64,000 bases of DNA from Lachancea mirantina (lineage: Eukaryota > Ascomycota > Saccharomycetes > Saccharomycetales > Saccharomycetaceae). Within the stretch, counting starts at the first letter, position 1, and each line of letters opens with the position of its first letter. Location: NCBI GenBank assembly GCA_900074745.1, contig LT598466.1:310001-374000 (forward strand). Reading direction: 5' to 3'. The notes beneath the pieces are model-generated. The model made no database searches and was not told where the DNA came from. It saw nothing but the letters and a program-made list of their open reading frames with translations. Positions 10,101 to 19,309 of this stretch are shown here, one piece after another. Both the position numbers and the translations under genes were made by a program.

Positions 10101-12092
10101 ATTGGAATTGGTAGATATCTCATCAAACTGCAATACCAAGACAGAAATCCTTTAATGGCCTCAGGAGCCAAAAGCAATCTAAAGCAATTTTTAGACAATG
10201 TTGTTCAAGTGATTGGAGACTTAGACTTTGCTGGAAATCATGTTCTTTGCCGCAACAAGCACTTTTTGGACGGTTTCTTGAACTCCAGCATCACAACGAA
10301 AATCGTTCGCAGTGCATTCAAAGGGATCCTGGCGATTGAACTCTTGAAACCTAAGGACAAAATTCAGGAAGCTGTAGAAGCAGGCCTGTTTTACGTTGCA
10401 AGCGTTCAGGCATTGAATCTATACAAGATTCGGAAGAAAGCAACGCAGGCAAGACCATCTGAACTGGATTCCATAATTTACATGTTAAGGACAGATATAC
10501 TTTACGATTCGAGGAGGTTCGAAAGCTGGTTTTTGTTGGGTAAATGTTACTCCTACATAGTAGAAGACGACCTTATGTGGACATCAGACAAAATTTCTGC
10601 AGATAAGCGGAAAGGAACTGTTGCTTTCCAGCGCAAAGCTCTTCTATGCTATTTGATGGCCTTAGGGCTGTCAGCTAGCGTAAAGTTACCCTCGAATAAC
10701 AAGGATGCAATTGCGGATCATCAAAATATTCTACGAGAACTTCTCGAGATTCTGTCAGAGGAGATGCTCAGCGGCTATTTGAGGCCTCTCGACAAACTCT
10801 GCTACTATCAAGAGTGGCCATCAACTGTTCGCATCAGTGCAAGTGGTGACCTTCTGAGTACGTCAGCTTACGAAAGTCCATCTATTAGTGACTATAACGT
10901 ACAACAGGCAATATTTTTGGCACTTCGTGAGGCTGACCTAATGTATGAGGACTCTAGTGATGCAAAGAATCTGCGAAATTGGAAAAATCTGTTTTTCAAA
11001 GCGAAACTGACCTATAAGACAGCAGTTCACGAATTTGCATCGTCCGGACGCGTCGACTTATTAGAAGCGTGCAGATTATCACAGGTTGCTTCGACGCAAA
11101 GGGACCCCATTTTAGAGCCTCATTATTTTCTAGTTAGCGCAATTTACAAATGCGTTAACAACAACGTGATGTCGGTCAAGGCGGCAACATCAACACTGAG
11201 CGAAAATAATTCGTTTTTCAAGAAATCTAACGATTTTTGGCACGGTGGTGCTCAAGTTTCTGAACCTGCAAGAAGCAAAGACCGGAGAAATTTTTTGCTT
11301 CAAATTTTGGATCTCCTGAGGACGATTTTGACCTTTGACAAGATGAAATGGCACCACAGACCCAAATTCAGAATAGCCAAAATTTTGTTTGAGGACTTTC
11401 AGGATTTGGACGGCGCCATTACGGAAATGAACGAAATTATTTTTCTGAAGAGCCCCAACAAAAGTTTAGTCAATATTTGGAAACCAGACCTAGAGAGGCC
11501 GGGCAAGCATTTCCTCTACACCTACCAATATGTCATGTTCTATCTTGATTTACTTTTCTGCAAAGGCGACTACGAGTCCATCGTTTTGGTAGCGAAAAAA
11601 CTGAAAAGATTTGGTGCAGGCATGGTGAATATGCCTTTAGCAGCCGACCGGGCAGCTCGTCTCTTTTCTCAATGCGTCCAGCGACAGTTTTCTTTGAACG
11701 AGAAGCTCGACGCCGAACAAGTGTTATTGTCGTTGAACTATCAGAATTTCCTGCAGCGAAGCGACGAACTTTTCGCGTCTTTCGACAAAAAAAATTACGA
11801 CACGACAACGGTCGATCTTCTAGCATCAGCTTATCATTTGAAAAAGGGAAACAATGCTTATGACCTGATATGCCTTGCCATCTACTTCAAGTTTTTCTAC
11901 AAGCCGTTCACTTCAAATGACGCCCTATCATCAAAGGAAGGGTCTCAGGCAATAAAGCTAGAATTACCAACAGTTCCGGCCCCAGTTAGCGCATCACCAA
12001 TCAAGTTGAAGACAGTCTCGGCAAGGAAAAGAGTCAGTAAGAAAGACGCCTTTGACAAGATTGGATCTTTAGTGGATAAAAAACTCACGTGA
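7149..12092 (+). CDS. HIR3: Hir3, subunit of the HIR histone H3-H4 chaperone complex
   Basis: 1647 aa (S. cerevisiae Hir3 1648 aa). Hir3 (Cabin1-like) is the large scaffold of the HIR complex (Hir1-Hir2-Hir3-Hpc2), which deposits H3-H4 independently of replication and represses histone genes. The protein is mainly helical with TPR-like repeats and no catalytic motif. Recognition is from overall length, N-terminus (MSMFNALNFTPDEE), the acidic/basic linker near residues 320-380 with KKRPSTD, and position next to IPA1 and HOM6 (YJR140C in S. cerevisiae). The C-terminus is basic (ARKRVSKKDA). The stop codon lies inside a CACGTG element of the HOM6 promoter. Confidence 0.92.
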   Translation: MSMFNALNFTPDEESLEIEQHSRELQIEECYRIFQDALLHLKEDRFVEADESFKELFSIEVLKPDKWGNYKHKSTTLDSLRYLSYRNRGIFHYRTLKANFRNMSAPDIVDTILKVLEDLLESIQHSEGDITVIRLLLDIFDSFRSDKLQRYILEYDLLRDPVTLNRLRRRQWVLPQSLQIFARYQDFLAKIKDEDTMRSEVFLSCQRFIKDYSHENPEPESFLAQIQEMKAQDDEALRLLDTFELMVPELSWEGVAESLVGALPKYKTSNFFGTVPDPYDETTDPIESIKLTICPTNNVISETSDKQSDFSSLPSKVNNAGGDEKSAETAPSNNVAAVEDKKRPSTDTADGTKPVQRASKRFKERPILKNDSQIMELHTLFWAEFRALSGDSDTQGIQIENFAPEDIPPNTPALIALTDLYDCLGSWTNRHSEFLNHNETKNASKSLTDDKSLFKLNALFRNSVFAEDSSPIPSLTDLPVAKVESFISSVNDGKMHFHEARILLLKELFSINEAGLCPIVDTFWSPVLFKTIEAFVLSIELNIYNLVCMHDSRSAYMGLSVYEMLVNIMGNLYMGSSQRKLQGQKTGEIDSQRNKLGKKIEKWSSLLTNISFQDVRSEYRFRWSRFCYLQYASDITDESLVNNLCEIMQDMEQNAHYINVAYANYVNIPRLDIKVVKNQLSRLQMIRRITTIDKNVSEEDEKSSESQMELLRSILIDEKTTKAGATQDELSLMQFIRNSPFLIKVKLWKLLFSFYARKDTPRVGKIYQKIMTILYEKLCSEDYKAQSQLQRQQTLLTTISFLGLFTHDFLQIALSTPPEKLYLPEENISFISLRDVLKVTVILLYPILFHETLSQKNPSLSSFFQKAVKSSTKMKGIFIDVLSLFIYLCAYNPDAGNNSKKSAQYVSSFIYASHSLMGHFDFCDSSNGVFLRLSQQILCNCPDEYSFIQLKQILWCMFHLSLSGESSTVVQHSTTPSDLNKESAIGIGRYLIKLQYQDRNPLMASGAKSNLKQFLDNVVQVIGDLDFAGNHVLCRNKHFLDGFLNSSITTKIVRSAFKGILAIELLKPKDKIQEAVEAGLFYVASVQALNLYKIRKKATQARPSELDSIIYMLRTDILYDSRRFESWFLLGKCYSYIVEDDLMWTSDKISADKRKGTVAFQRKALLCYLMALGLSASVKLPSNNKDAIADHQNILRELLEILSEEMLSGYLRPLDKLCYYQEWPSTVRISASGDLLSTSAYESPSISDYNVQQAIFLALREADLMYEDSSDAKNLRNWKNLFFKAKLTYKTAVHEFASSGRVDLLEACRLSQVASTQRDPILEPHYFLVSAIYKCVNNNVMSVKAATSTLSENNSFFKKSNDFWHGGAQVSEPARSKDRRNFLLQILDLLRTILTFDKMKWHHRPKFRIAKILFEDFQDLDGAITEMNEIIFLKSPNKSLVNIWKPDLERPGKHFLYTYQYVMFYLDLLFCKGDYESIVLVAKKLKRFGAGMVNMPLAADRAARLFSQCVQRQFSLNEKLDAEQVLLSLNYQNFLQRSDELFASFDKKNYDTTTVDLLASAYHLKKGNNAYDLICLAIYFKFFYKPFTSNDALSSKEGSQAIKLELPTVPAPVSASPIKLKTVSARKRVSKKDAFDKIGSLVDKKLT

Positions 12093-12108
12093 CCTAGAAT
12101 TCACGTGA
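12085..12108 (+). promoter_or_regulatory. Two CACGTG (Cbf1-type) sites upstream of HOM6
   Basis: Two copies of TCACGTGACC, with CACGTG cores at 12086-12091 and 12102-12107, lie about 120-140 bp before the HOM6 start. TCACGTG is the Cbf1/Met4-type site of sulfur-amino-acid genes in S. cerevisiae. The first copy overlaps the last sense codon and TGA stop of HIR3. Use of the sites here is inferred. Confidence 0.7.
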
Positions 12109-12147
12109 CCACGAAAGCCTAGCAGTCGAAAATATATATCAATGAAC

Positions 12148-12162
12148 GAGTCACAGTGAGTC
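12148..12162 (+). promoter_or_regulatory. Paired Gcn4-like half sites upstream of HOM6
   Basis: GAGTCA at 12148-12153 (reverse complement of TGACTC) and TGAGTC at 12157-12162 match six of seven bases of the Gcn4 site TGASTCA. HOM6 is under general amino-acid control in S. cerevisiae. A TATATATC stretch lies just upstream at about 12131-12139. Confidence 0.55.
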
Positions 12163-12225
12163 TTCCTTCTCGAGTGTCTCCCAAAACCATTGCAGTCTCA
12201 AACGAAGCCTTTATATACGATTAAG

Positions 12226-13365
12226 ATGACCTCGATTAACGTTGCCATTATTGGTATGTATAGATCCCTTTTCTTGGGCAAATTCAGATCAAACACTAAC
12301 TAGGTATGCTTAATTTTAGGAGCCGGTGTGGTAGGAAAAGCGTTTGTTAACCAAATCGCTTCAATCAAGTCGAAGATTACGTTCAATGTCATCCATCTTG
12401 CGACTTCTAAAAAGGCTTTAGTCTCCCAGGATTACAAGCCTTTGGATCTGTCCAGTGGGTGGGAATCCAATTTGGCAGCTGCGACTCAAACACCGTTTTC
12501 CCTCGAACAACTCTTGGAGTATTTGAAGAAATCACCAGAACCTGTCATTCTGGTTGACAACACATCTAACGAGACCATTGCCAAATTTTATCCTCAATTT
12601 GTTGCTAACGGTATTTGCATTGCCACTCCAAACAAAAAGGCCTTCTCCTCAGACTTGAACCTGTGGAATAACATTTTTAACGACAAAATTGGCGCTGGTC
12701 TTGTCTATCACGAGGCTACGGTCGGTGCTGGCCTTCCTATCATCAGCACGCTGCATGATTTGATCAATACCGGTGACAAAGTTGAATTGATAGAAGGTAT
12801 TCTTTCCGGATCTTTGTCCTTTATTCTCAATACTTTCTCGACGGTCAATCCAAATAACACCAAATTTTCCGAGATTGTCAGTAAAGCCAAGACTTTGGGC
12901 TATCTTGAGCCTGATCCAAGAGACGACTTGAACGGAATGGATTTTGCTAGAAAAGTTACTATTTTGGCTAGAATTGCAGGTTTCAAAGTTGAGTCTCCTT
13001 CCGCTTTCCCAATCACTTCTTTGATTCCAAAGCCATTAGAGTCTGTCCCAACTGGTGAAGAGTTTATGAGCAAATTGCCTGATTATGACAGTTCCTTTGA
13101 ACAGCTAAAAAAGGAAGCTGCTGATGAAGGCAAAGTGTTAAGATACGTTGGTAAAGTCGATTTCCCAAACAAGTCTGTGACCGTAGGATTCCAGAAATAT
13201 GATGCCTCTCACCCATTTGCGTCTTTGCAAGGTTCTGACAACGTCTTGGCCATCAAGACCGAACGTTATCAAAATCCTTTGATTGTGCAGGGTGCAGGTG
13301 CCGGTGCCGAAGTCACAGCTGCCGGAGTTTTGGCCGACGTTATCAAGATTGCTGAGCGTCTCTAG
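12226..13365 (+). CDS. HOM6: Homoserine dehydrogenase Hom6 (two exons)
   Basis: Cytosolic NAD(P)-dependent homoserine dehydrogenase, reducing aspartate semialdehyde to homoserine for threonine and methionine synthesis. Exon 1 is 12226-12253 (MTSINVAIIG) and exon 2 is 12320-13365. Splicing restores the Rossmann motif IIGAGVVGKAF, matching S. cerevisiae NVAVIGAGVVGSAF, and gives 357 aa (S. cerevisiae 359). Downstream, ATPNKKAFSSDL, YHEATVGAGLPII and the substrate-binding EPDPRDDLNGMDFARK are intact. Exon 2 alone has no ATG before the Rossmann motif, so the intron is required. The S. cerevisiae gene (YJR139C) has no intron. It converges on IML1. Confidence 0.95.
12254..12319 (+). other. HOM6: Spliceosomal intron of HOM6
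   Basis: 66-bp phase-1 intron with donor GTATGT (12254-12259), branch-point CACTAAC (12294-12300) and acceptor TTTTAG (ends 12319). It interrupts the glycine codon GGA. An earlier AG lies right after the branch point but is too close to it and would shift the frame. Confidence 0.93.
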
Positions 13366-13435
13366 ATCTGTTCAAAAAATGTCCTACTTAGTCTATAAAA
13401 TTTAACTCTTAGTGACACTTTTTCAAGTTATACTC

Positions 13436-16400
13436 TTATTTAATGAAAGAGCTCTCACTGTAAGTCCCGCCAAAATGTACTTCATCGGATCCTATGTGTT
13501 CCAGCCAAAGCTCCTTTGCTTCACGAAAAACTGCCCGCAATTTTTCGGAATCTAAGCAAGTTTTCTTGAATCTCAGCATGACGTTCTGAGAGTCAATGAC
13601 AAACTTCGAAGAGCTATGGTTTTTTCCTGTGATGGTACCCACGTTCACTCTGGAGAGGTAAACGTTGTTGGGCGCTAGAAATAAATTTCCATTTTCTCGT
13701 ATCTCTGCAATGTACGCGCCCGTATTGTGGACATATTGAACGTATTTGAATACTGGTTTACCCCAGGAATACGTGATTTCATATTCAGTGCTGCCCGTGT
13801 TGAAAAATTTTGATGCACGGTTATCGACCAAAAATCCGGCCTTTTCGAGCAAAAACGTATGGAAGTAAAAGCGGTCAGTTGCTGGTAACGACATGTCGCA
13901 AAACTCAGGATCCTCCCAGGGATTTATTGCCAAGGTGATGTCCACGAAAGAATGGAAAAGATTGATACGAGGGATACTGCAGAGCTCGTTCCATGGCACC
14001 TCGACCAACTTCAACCCAAAACGCTCACACATACGAGCTAAATTATTAATTAAATCATCAATCAACTTCGGAGTGGCAGTTAGCCATTCTAGCCTGACAT
14101 GAAAACAGTGATCTGGATTATGGACCCTGTCGTAATGGACCTGACATACCTCACGCTTGTAAGATTGCCCGCCAGCGTCTAAATTTATGGGTAAAACGTT
14201 GCTCAACATGACAATGCTTTTTGAGCCTTCAACGTCGGATCTGCGATCACCCTCTCCGCCCTGAGACTGACTTCCAAACTTAATTGATGACTCTAAACCA
14301 TTAGGCGCATCCACTGAAATTTGTGGATCCTTAGGCTTGCCATCATTTGCAGCACGAAAATTCTTTTGCGATTCATCATTCTCATCCGTTTCACACACAT
14401 ATTCGGGAGTTAGTTGGTAGAAATAATGTCCATCCAAAAGACCATGACGGTTCTCAACATGCACGAACAACCCGTCATTCATCAATTGCTGCCCGTAAAT
14501 GACGGCGTCTTCACGGGTTTTGATATCCGAGAAATGGTCTATAAGCCAGGTGATAAACTCCAGTCCAACGAAACAGTTTCGGTGGCGCTTCCAGTGCCAT
14601 TTTCTATTGGTCAATTTGAGAGGGCTTTTGCCAAGCTGCAATTCTCTAGCCAGCTGAGAAAGGTCAATCGTTTTGTTAAGTTTATCATTTTCACTAATAA
14701 ATATGGAGTTTTTAGCCGTAGCTCCGAAGGCTTTCAAACTCTCCAATTGTTCATCAACGAAAGAAAAGAGGGAACCTGTGTAGAATAAAACCTCAGGCAT
14801 GAAACTCTCATCATTCATTTCGTTCATTTCACCGTTTGCAGGCTTTAAACGCGATTTGAAGAAGAAAGAGATAAGGCGTCTTAAACCTTCTAACCTAATC
14901 TCCTCCGGACTCAGAGTTTCTTTTCTACCGTTAATCACTGATGATATCGTGTTGGGGGGGATTGAGGCTGGCAGTATAACAAATTTTGATCTGAAGCTTC
15001 TCTGATTTTGTTCACTGATTGAATCAGAGTAGCCAGCGACAACTTGATCGAGTTGGTTCCAGTTACAACGTTCGCGATCCATTTTCAAAGGATCTACCAT
15101 ACTTGCTCGATAAGCGATTTCATATCGAGTTTTTATCAAAGGGGCATAACTTGCTAGTGTGTGATCTGAGCTTTGTTGAGATTTCCGCATATGTCTTTGA
15201 ACTTCAACAGTGCCATCGAAATCACAGTTAAGTCTGTGAATTTCATCTTCTGCCATGAGATAAAATTTGGCTCTCATAAAGTTGTCCTTCGTTAGATATT
15301 TTGCGATGTTATGTTCAACTACCGTCTCGCTTTTGGAGGCTTCAACCTCTCTAACACCTTCTCCCGTGCAAATTTGGAAGCCAGCCAATAACCGAACGTA
15401 AATCATGTCCCTTAATAAATTGAAAGAGGAGTCCTTAGTGGACTCGTGCTCCTGATTTGAGATGACGGAATGCGTAGAAAATGTAAAGTTTGCGTCAAAA
15501 TCACTTTTATCAGGGAACAAACTGACCGTTACCGGAAGCTCTGCTGGCATAGTGAATGATCTCCACTTGGTGTACTTCTTAGCGACAAACTTCGGAAATA
15601 CATCTTTCCAGCGTGGCTCTATAAGTAGTCCTGCTTTTTCGAAACTCACAGGAATCGAGGGGTTAGAGATCTCTAACCAGCTATTATAGAACATAGAGTC
15701 CACAACAGCAGCTTTCTGAAACTGTCTTTGATTAGATGAAGCCCGCTTGTGCTTAGCAGGACTTTGAGATTGATTTGAATTTCTACTGAGATTGAGCCGG
15801 CTTGTTGTTGATGCGAAAGGTATTCTCTTAATTGAAGAGGTTTCTCGAGAGAGAGTGTTTCTTTTGCCTGTCGGAATAGTCTGACTTTGATTTTCATTAC
15901 CGCCTTGATGAAGAATGTCCTCTTTTTCAACTGCAAACTTGCCAACGCTTCTTTTGTTCTTTAAGTCAAATTCAGGTATTATCCTCGAAACAAGGCGATG
16001 TGCCACTGTCGAAGGTCTGGATGCGTTTCTCAACGAATCTAAGGCAAGGGATTTTTGTTCATGATCACGTCCCAATGAATTCTCACTTTCTCCCGCCCTT
16101 TCACGCTCCCTTTTAGCATGCTTCTTTTTAGCTACGGGTCCTGACGATACATCCCCCAGAACCTGCAATGGGCTTGAAGCTTCGGTGAGGGGGGCAGCTG
16201 ACTTGAGAGTGTTCCAAGCAAGTAGACGCCGCTGACTGTGGCTATCCCTGATGTTCACTGAGTCCATATGTGGCTCTCGAGGTGCACTGTAAGAGGGGTT
16301 CCCTCCTCTCATAAAGGCGTGTGGGGTCGAATGACCGGCGAAGATATCGTTATCGTAGATTTCCATTAGATCTTGGATAGACTTTGCGCCGGAAGGCTTC

Positions 16401-18121
16401 GTCATGACGTCAATCTCAACTTCTTCCTTCATCTCAGTTTCTGTGAGGCCCATCATTTGAAGATGATGCATTTTACATCTTGGATGCCATTCATTCGCGT
16501 ATTCTGATGTCTCATCCCAAAATGATATGCTTAGCCAAGAGGGCGTGCAATGGTGGAGGACTCCACCATAGTCACGATATCTGAATAGTGGAACGATATG
16601 AAGGGGAGCTCGAGTCAGAAATATAATATCGATAGAAAGCTCAATGGATAGCAACCTTCTGCTCGTAGCTTTCAAAAGGTCAAAATCCACATCATAAAGG
16701 CCAGAGCCTGGACTGACAATTATCAAATGAGACGTAGTGCGCCGTAAGTCAGGTTGTCTAAAAGGATTCGTTATTAAAGTTGATGCAAAACAAATGGATT
16801 CGAGAAAATTGGATTTAACTGCAGGAGAGAAGCGACCTCGAATTGAGCTTGTCCCATCCAAATTTTCCACGTTTTTCAATTCTCTCGCAATTTTCATAAA
16901 TTCTTTTCTCAGAGTTTTCATGATTTCGCTCCAATGGAACACATTAACCTGATCAACCACAATGCGAAAATAATCTTGAGTATTTTTTGACCTTTCTCCA
17001 TCTGGGATATCCAAAAAGGGTGAATCAGAAAGGTCAATTGATGCCGAAAAGACAATCGTAATCGAATGATGAGCTCCGATTGTTTTCCATTTTTTAAAAA
17101 TTTTGGGGAAGAGGGAATTCACAACTTTATGGAACATGATTTCACCATTTTCCTCGAAATGCCACATTTCATCGGTAATTTGAACCAGAAAAACCATTCG
17201 CGCAGATTCTGATCGGAAAATTATTCTAGTATCTTTTCCGACATAGCCTGATAAAATTTTCCTACCGTTACGGTAAATGCCTTTCACAGTAGTGCGTACT
17301 GTGTTTAGAAACGTGATTTTTTGCTCTTTGTACACGCAAGTATCCTGCAGTTGAGAAGAAAACATCCACATGTCACCCCTATTGATGAGTATATCCTTCA
17401 AGTTAAGTTCCACAAGGTCCGCTTGGGTCCGCTCCTTGTCCTTGATTTTGATCCAAACCTTCGTCCTTGCAGAAACGTCTAATAGCCGTTGTAAGGATCC
17501 GCTTAGAACCGATACGTTGGAGCTTTTATATCGGAGGCGCATATCTTTTGTGTAATTTTTAACCACGAAATAAATCTTCTTAAATTTGGAGCCTGGTGGA
17601 CCTCGATACGTCTTTAACTCGGCGAGTTCACCTTGCTTGAAATGCGGAAGTTGCGAAAGGTCTAATAATACCGGGTCATCGGAAAATCGAGCTTCATGAA
17701 ACCCAAGTTCCATCTGATAAGACCTCGCCTGTGCTTCAGTTATTTCAGATTTTTTCAAGGAATGATCAACATTGGCTGATTCTGTGTCTCTCTCATTGTA
17801 AGTTTCTGGTGCAACGCAGACACCTCTTGCCAAACTAGTTTGGAGTTGCTGAAGTGACGGCTTTTCATTCTCTTGCCTCGGCTGATGGGCCCGTAGATTG
17901 TGTCGCAAGCCAGAATCTTTTGACTGAAGTCTTTTGAGCGAATCTCCAATTGTCAACGTATTATTCTCAATTCGCATGCTGTTTCCTGGCTTGGCATTAA
18001 ATCCTTCATTCTTCTTCGAGTGAGGGCTAACTGGAAGTTGATCGGTAAACCGACCCAATAATTTTTCACGAGACGCTTGATTGGACCTCAGTCCTGAAAA
18101 TTTGAGCTCATCATTCGGCAT
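13436..18121 (-). CDS. IML1: Iml1, GAP subunit of SEACIT (GATOR1)
   Basis: 1561 aa from ATG 18121 (S. cerevisiae Iml1 1584). Iml1 (DEPDC5 ortholog) forms SEACIT with Npr2 and Npr3 at the vacuole. The complex stimulates GTP hydrolysis by Gtr1 and so inhibits TORC1 when amino acids are scarce. Features: an N-terminal domain with KQGELAELKTYRG, a central low-complexity Ser/Arg-rich linker (about 640-800), a DEP domain at about 1170-1240 (HWKRHRNCFVGLEFITWLID through LLDGHYFYQL), and a conserved C-terminal domain ending in HIGSDEVHFGGTY. It lies downstream of RPN10 on the same strand. S. cerevisiae has it as YJR138W next to HOM6. Confidence 0.95.
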   Translation of the reverse strand: MPNDELKFSGLRSNQASREKLLGRFTDQLPVSPHSKKNEGFNAKPGNSMRIENNTLTIGDSLKRLQSKDSGLRHNLRAHQPRQENEKPSLQQLQTSLARGVCVAPETYNERDTESANVDHSLKKSEITEAQARSYQMELGFHEARFSDDPVLLDLSQLPHFKQGELAELKTYRGPPGSKFKKIYFVVKNYTKDMRLRYKSSNVSVLSGSLQRLLDVSARTKVWIKIKDKERTQADLVELNLKDILINRGDMWMFSSQLQDTCVYKEQKITFLNTVRTTVKGIYRNGRKILSGYVGKDTRIIFRSESARMVFLVQITDEMWHFEENGEIMFHKVVNSLFPKIFKKWKTIGAHHSITIVFSASIDLSDSPFLDIPDGERSKNTQDYFRIVVDQVNVFHWSEIMKTLRKEFMKIARELKNVENLDGTSSIRGRFSPAVKSNFLESICFASTLITNPFRQPDLRRTTSHLIIVSPGSGLYDVDFDLLKATSRRLLSIELSIDIIFLTRAPLHIVPLFRYRDYGGVLHHCTPSWLSISFWDETSEYANEWHPRCKMHHLQMMGLTETEMKEEVEIDVMTKPSGAKSIQDLMEIYDNDIFAGHSTPHAFMRGGNPSYSAPREPHMDSVNIRDSHSQRRLLAWNTLKSAAPLTEASSPLQVLGDVSSGPVAKKKHAKRERERAGESENSLGRDHEQKSLALDSLRNASRPSTVAHRLVSRIIPEFDLKNKRSVGKFAVEKEDILHQGGNENQSQTIPTGKRNTLSRETSSIKRIPFASTTSRLNLSRNSNQSQSPAKHKRASSNQRQFQKAAVVDSMFYNSWLEISNPSIPVSFEKAGLLIEPRWKDVFPKFVAKKYTKWRSFTMPAELPVTVSLFPDKSDFDANFTFSTHSVISNQEHESTKDSSFNLLRDMIYVRLLAGFQICTGEGVREVEASKSETVVEHNIAKYLTKDNFMRAKFYLMAEDEIHRLNCDFDGTVEVQRHMRKSQQSSDHTLASYAPLIKTRYEIAYRASMVDPLKMDRERCNWNQLDQVVAGYSDSISEQNQRSFRSKFVILPASIPPNTISSVINGRKETLSPEEIRLEGLRRLISFFFKSRLKPANGEMNEMNDESFMPEVLFYTGSLFSFVDEQLESLKAFGATAKNSIFISENDKLNKTIDLSQLARELQLGKSPLKLTNRKWHWKRHRNCFVGLEFITWLIDHFSDIKTREDAVIYGQQLMNDGLFVHVENRHGLLDGHYFYQLTPEYVCETDENDESQKNFRAANDGKPKDPQISVDAPNGLESSIKFGSQSQGGEGDRRSDVEGSKSIVMLSNVLPINLDAGGQSYKREVCQVHYDRVHNPDHCFHVRLEWLTATPKLIDDLINNLARMCERFGLKLVEVPWNELCSIPRINLFHSFVDITLAINPWEDPEFCDMSLPATDRFYFHTFLLEKAGFLVDNRASKFFNTGSTEYEITYSWGKPVFKYVQYVHNTGAYIAEIRENGNLFLAPNNVYLSRVNVGTITGKNHSSSKFVIDSQNVMLRFKKTCLDSEKLRAVFREAKELWLEHIGSDEVHFGGTYSESSFIK

Positions 18122-18330
18122 ATGTTAGGGCAATTGCTTTGTGGGCAGTTGACTGATGAGTTAGTCCATCATATGCTATATCGTTGATTGAAGTGTCACC
18201 GTTGAAAGGCTCACGCATCGACGTGAATAGTGATATCAAAATACTATATTATACAGGTTTAATAAGATGTAATGCAGTAGGTAACCAATCGAGCCCTGAT
18301 GGTCCGAATAAGAATCGGAGATCGATGAGA

Positions 18331-19113
18331 TCAGTTTTCCCGTGGCTCTTCCTTTTTGGATTCGTTTTCCTGGCCTTGCCTGAGCCTTTCCTGTCTTGCT
18401 TGTTCTTCTTCCATCGAGAGTCGCAACGCCAATGCCAGTTCTGGGTCCATTGAGGGATCGACTCCGAAATCCGTGAAGTCGTCTCCACCTATCCCGGAAA
18501 CACCGAGCCCACCAAGGGACGAGTCCGCACCTTCTTCTAAAACTATAGGAGAAGACGCAATATGCTCGTACAAGAGCCTATTTCCCGGTGGAACTGTCAG
18601 GAGATGGCTGCTTTCCTCTTGTGAATTAGAAACTGTCTGAACGAACTCCTCCAGTAAAGCGGTATTCGCGGCCGTTTCTCCGAAATTCACCACGTCCACT
18701 GCCACTTTGTTTTTCTTGAGCTTCTTTGCAAGCTTCAAAAGCTCTGTCTTGTTTTCGGCTATGGGACTGCACACGAACACGACAATTCTCTGATGTTGTA
18801 CTTTGTTCTGACGATGCTTCAGCGTAAGAGCTGCAATTTGGATAGCTGTGCCCAATTGTAATTGTCCTCCTATTGTGGTATCATGCAAACCCGCGAGAAT
18901 CTTTCCAAACTCTGACGTGAATGTCGACAACACTCTCGGATTAGACCCCGCCGAAGAAATCAGTCCCACAGTGTTTTCAGGGTTGCTGTTCCTTTTCGCC
19001 TGATAAAGGTATTCTACAGAGTCAATTTGGGCCTCGAACCGCGTCCTGGGATAATCGCCATTGCGCGAAAACTCTGAATTGTCCACCACGAGCACCGTAG
19101 CCTCTAAAACCAT
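18331..19113 (-). CDS. RPN10: 26S proteasome ubiquitin receptor Rpn10
   Basis: 260 aa (S. cerevisiae 268). Rpn10 is a 19S regulatory-particle subunit that stabilises the base-lid contact and binds polyubiquitin. Residues 1-190 form the von Willebrand A domain (start MVLEATVLVVDNSEFSRNGD, with RIVVFVCSPI and VDVVNFGE strands). A single ubiquitin-interacting motif lies at 223-242 (DPELALALRLSMEEEQARQE), followed by a charged C-terminal tail. Divergent from NBL1, as YHR200W and YHR199C-A are in S. cerevisiae. A perfect Rpn4 site lies 41-49 bp upstream of the ATG. Confidence 0.96.
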   Translation of the reverse strand: MVLEATVLVVDNSEFSRNGDYPRTRFEAQIDSVEYLYQAKRNSNPENTVGLISSAGSNPRVLSTFTSEFGKILAGLHDTTIGGQLQLGTAIQIAALTLKHRQNKVQHQRIVVFVCSPIAENKTELLKLAKKLKKNKVAVDVVNFGETAANTALLEEFVQTVSNSQEESSHLLTVPPGNRLLYEHIASSPIVLEEGADSSLGGLGVSGIGGDDFTDFGVDPSMDPELALALRLSMEEEQARQERLRQGQENESKKEEPREN

Positions 19114-19153
19114 CTTATTTCTTGTTCAATCCTGAGCTTTTGGTTCTTTAACG

Positions 19154-19162
19154 GGTGGCAAA
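19154..19162 (+). promoter_or_regulatory. PACE element (Rpn4 site) upstream of RPN10
   Basis: GGTGGCAAA is an exact match to the proteasome-associated control element bound by the Rpn4 activator, 41-49 bp upstream of the RPN10 ATG. Rpn4 control of proteasome genes is established in S. cerevisiae; its use here is inferred from the perfect match and position. Confidence 0.85.
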
Positions 19163-19309
19163 TCCTATATGGAAGAGAGCCGAACCTATGATTTTCTTAA
19201 ATTTACAAGTCCGGGTAACGAAAGCCCGAAATTTATTAAAACAAATGAATCTTCACAAACTTCCAACCCCCCACATCCTCCTTGTTCTTTACCAACTCCA
19301 TTGCACAAG

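Noticed and set aside
12328-13365. HOM6 starting at GTG within exon 2
   Set aside because: It would lack the Rossmann glycine motif; the ATG exon and consensus intron upstream explain the N-terminus fully.
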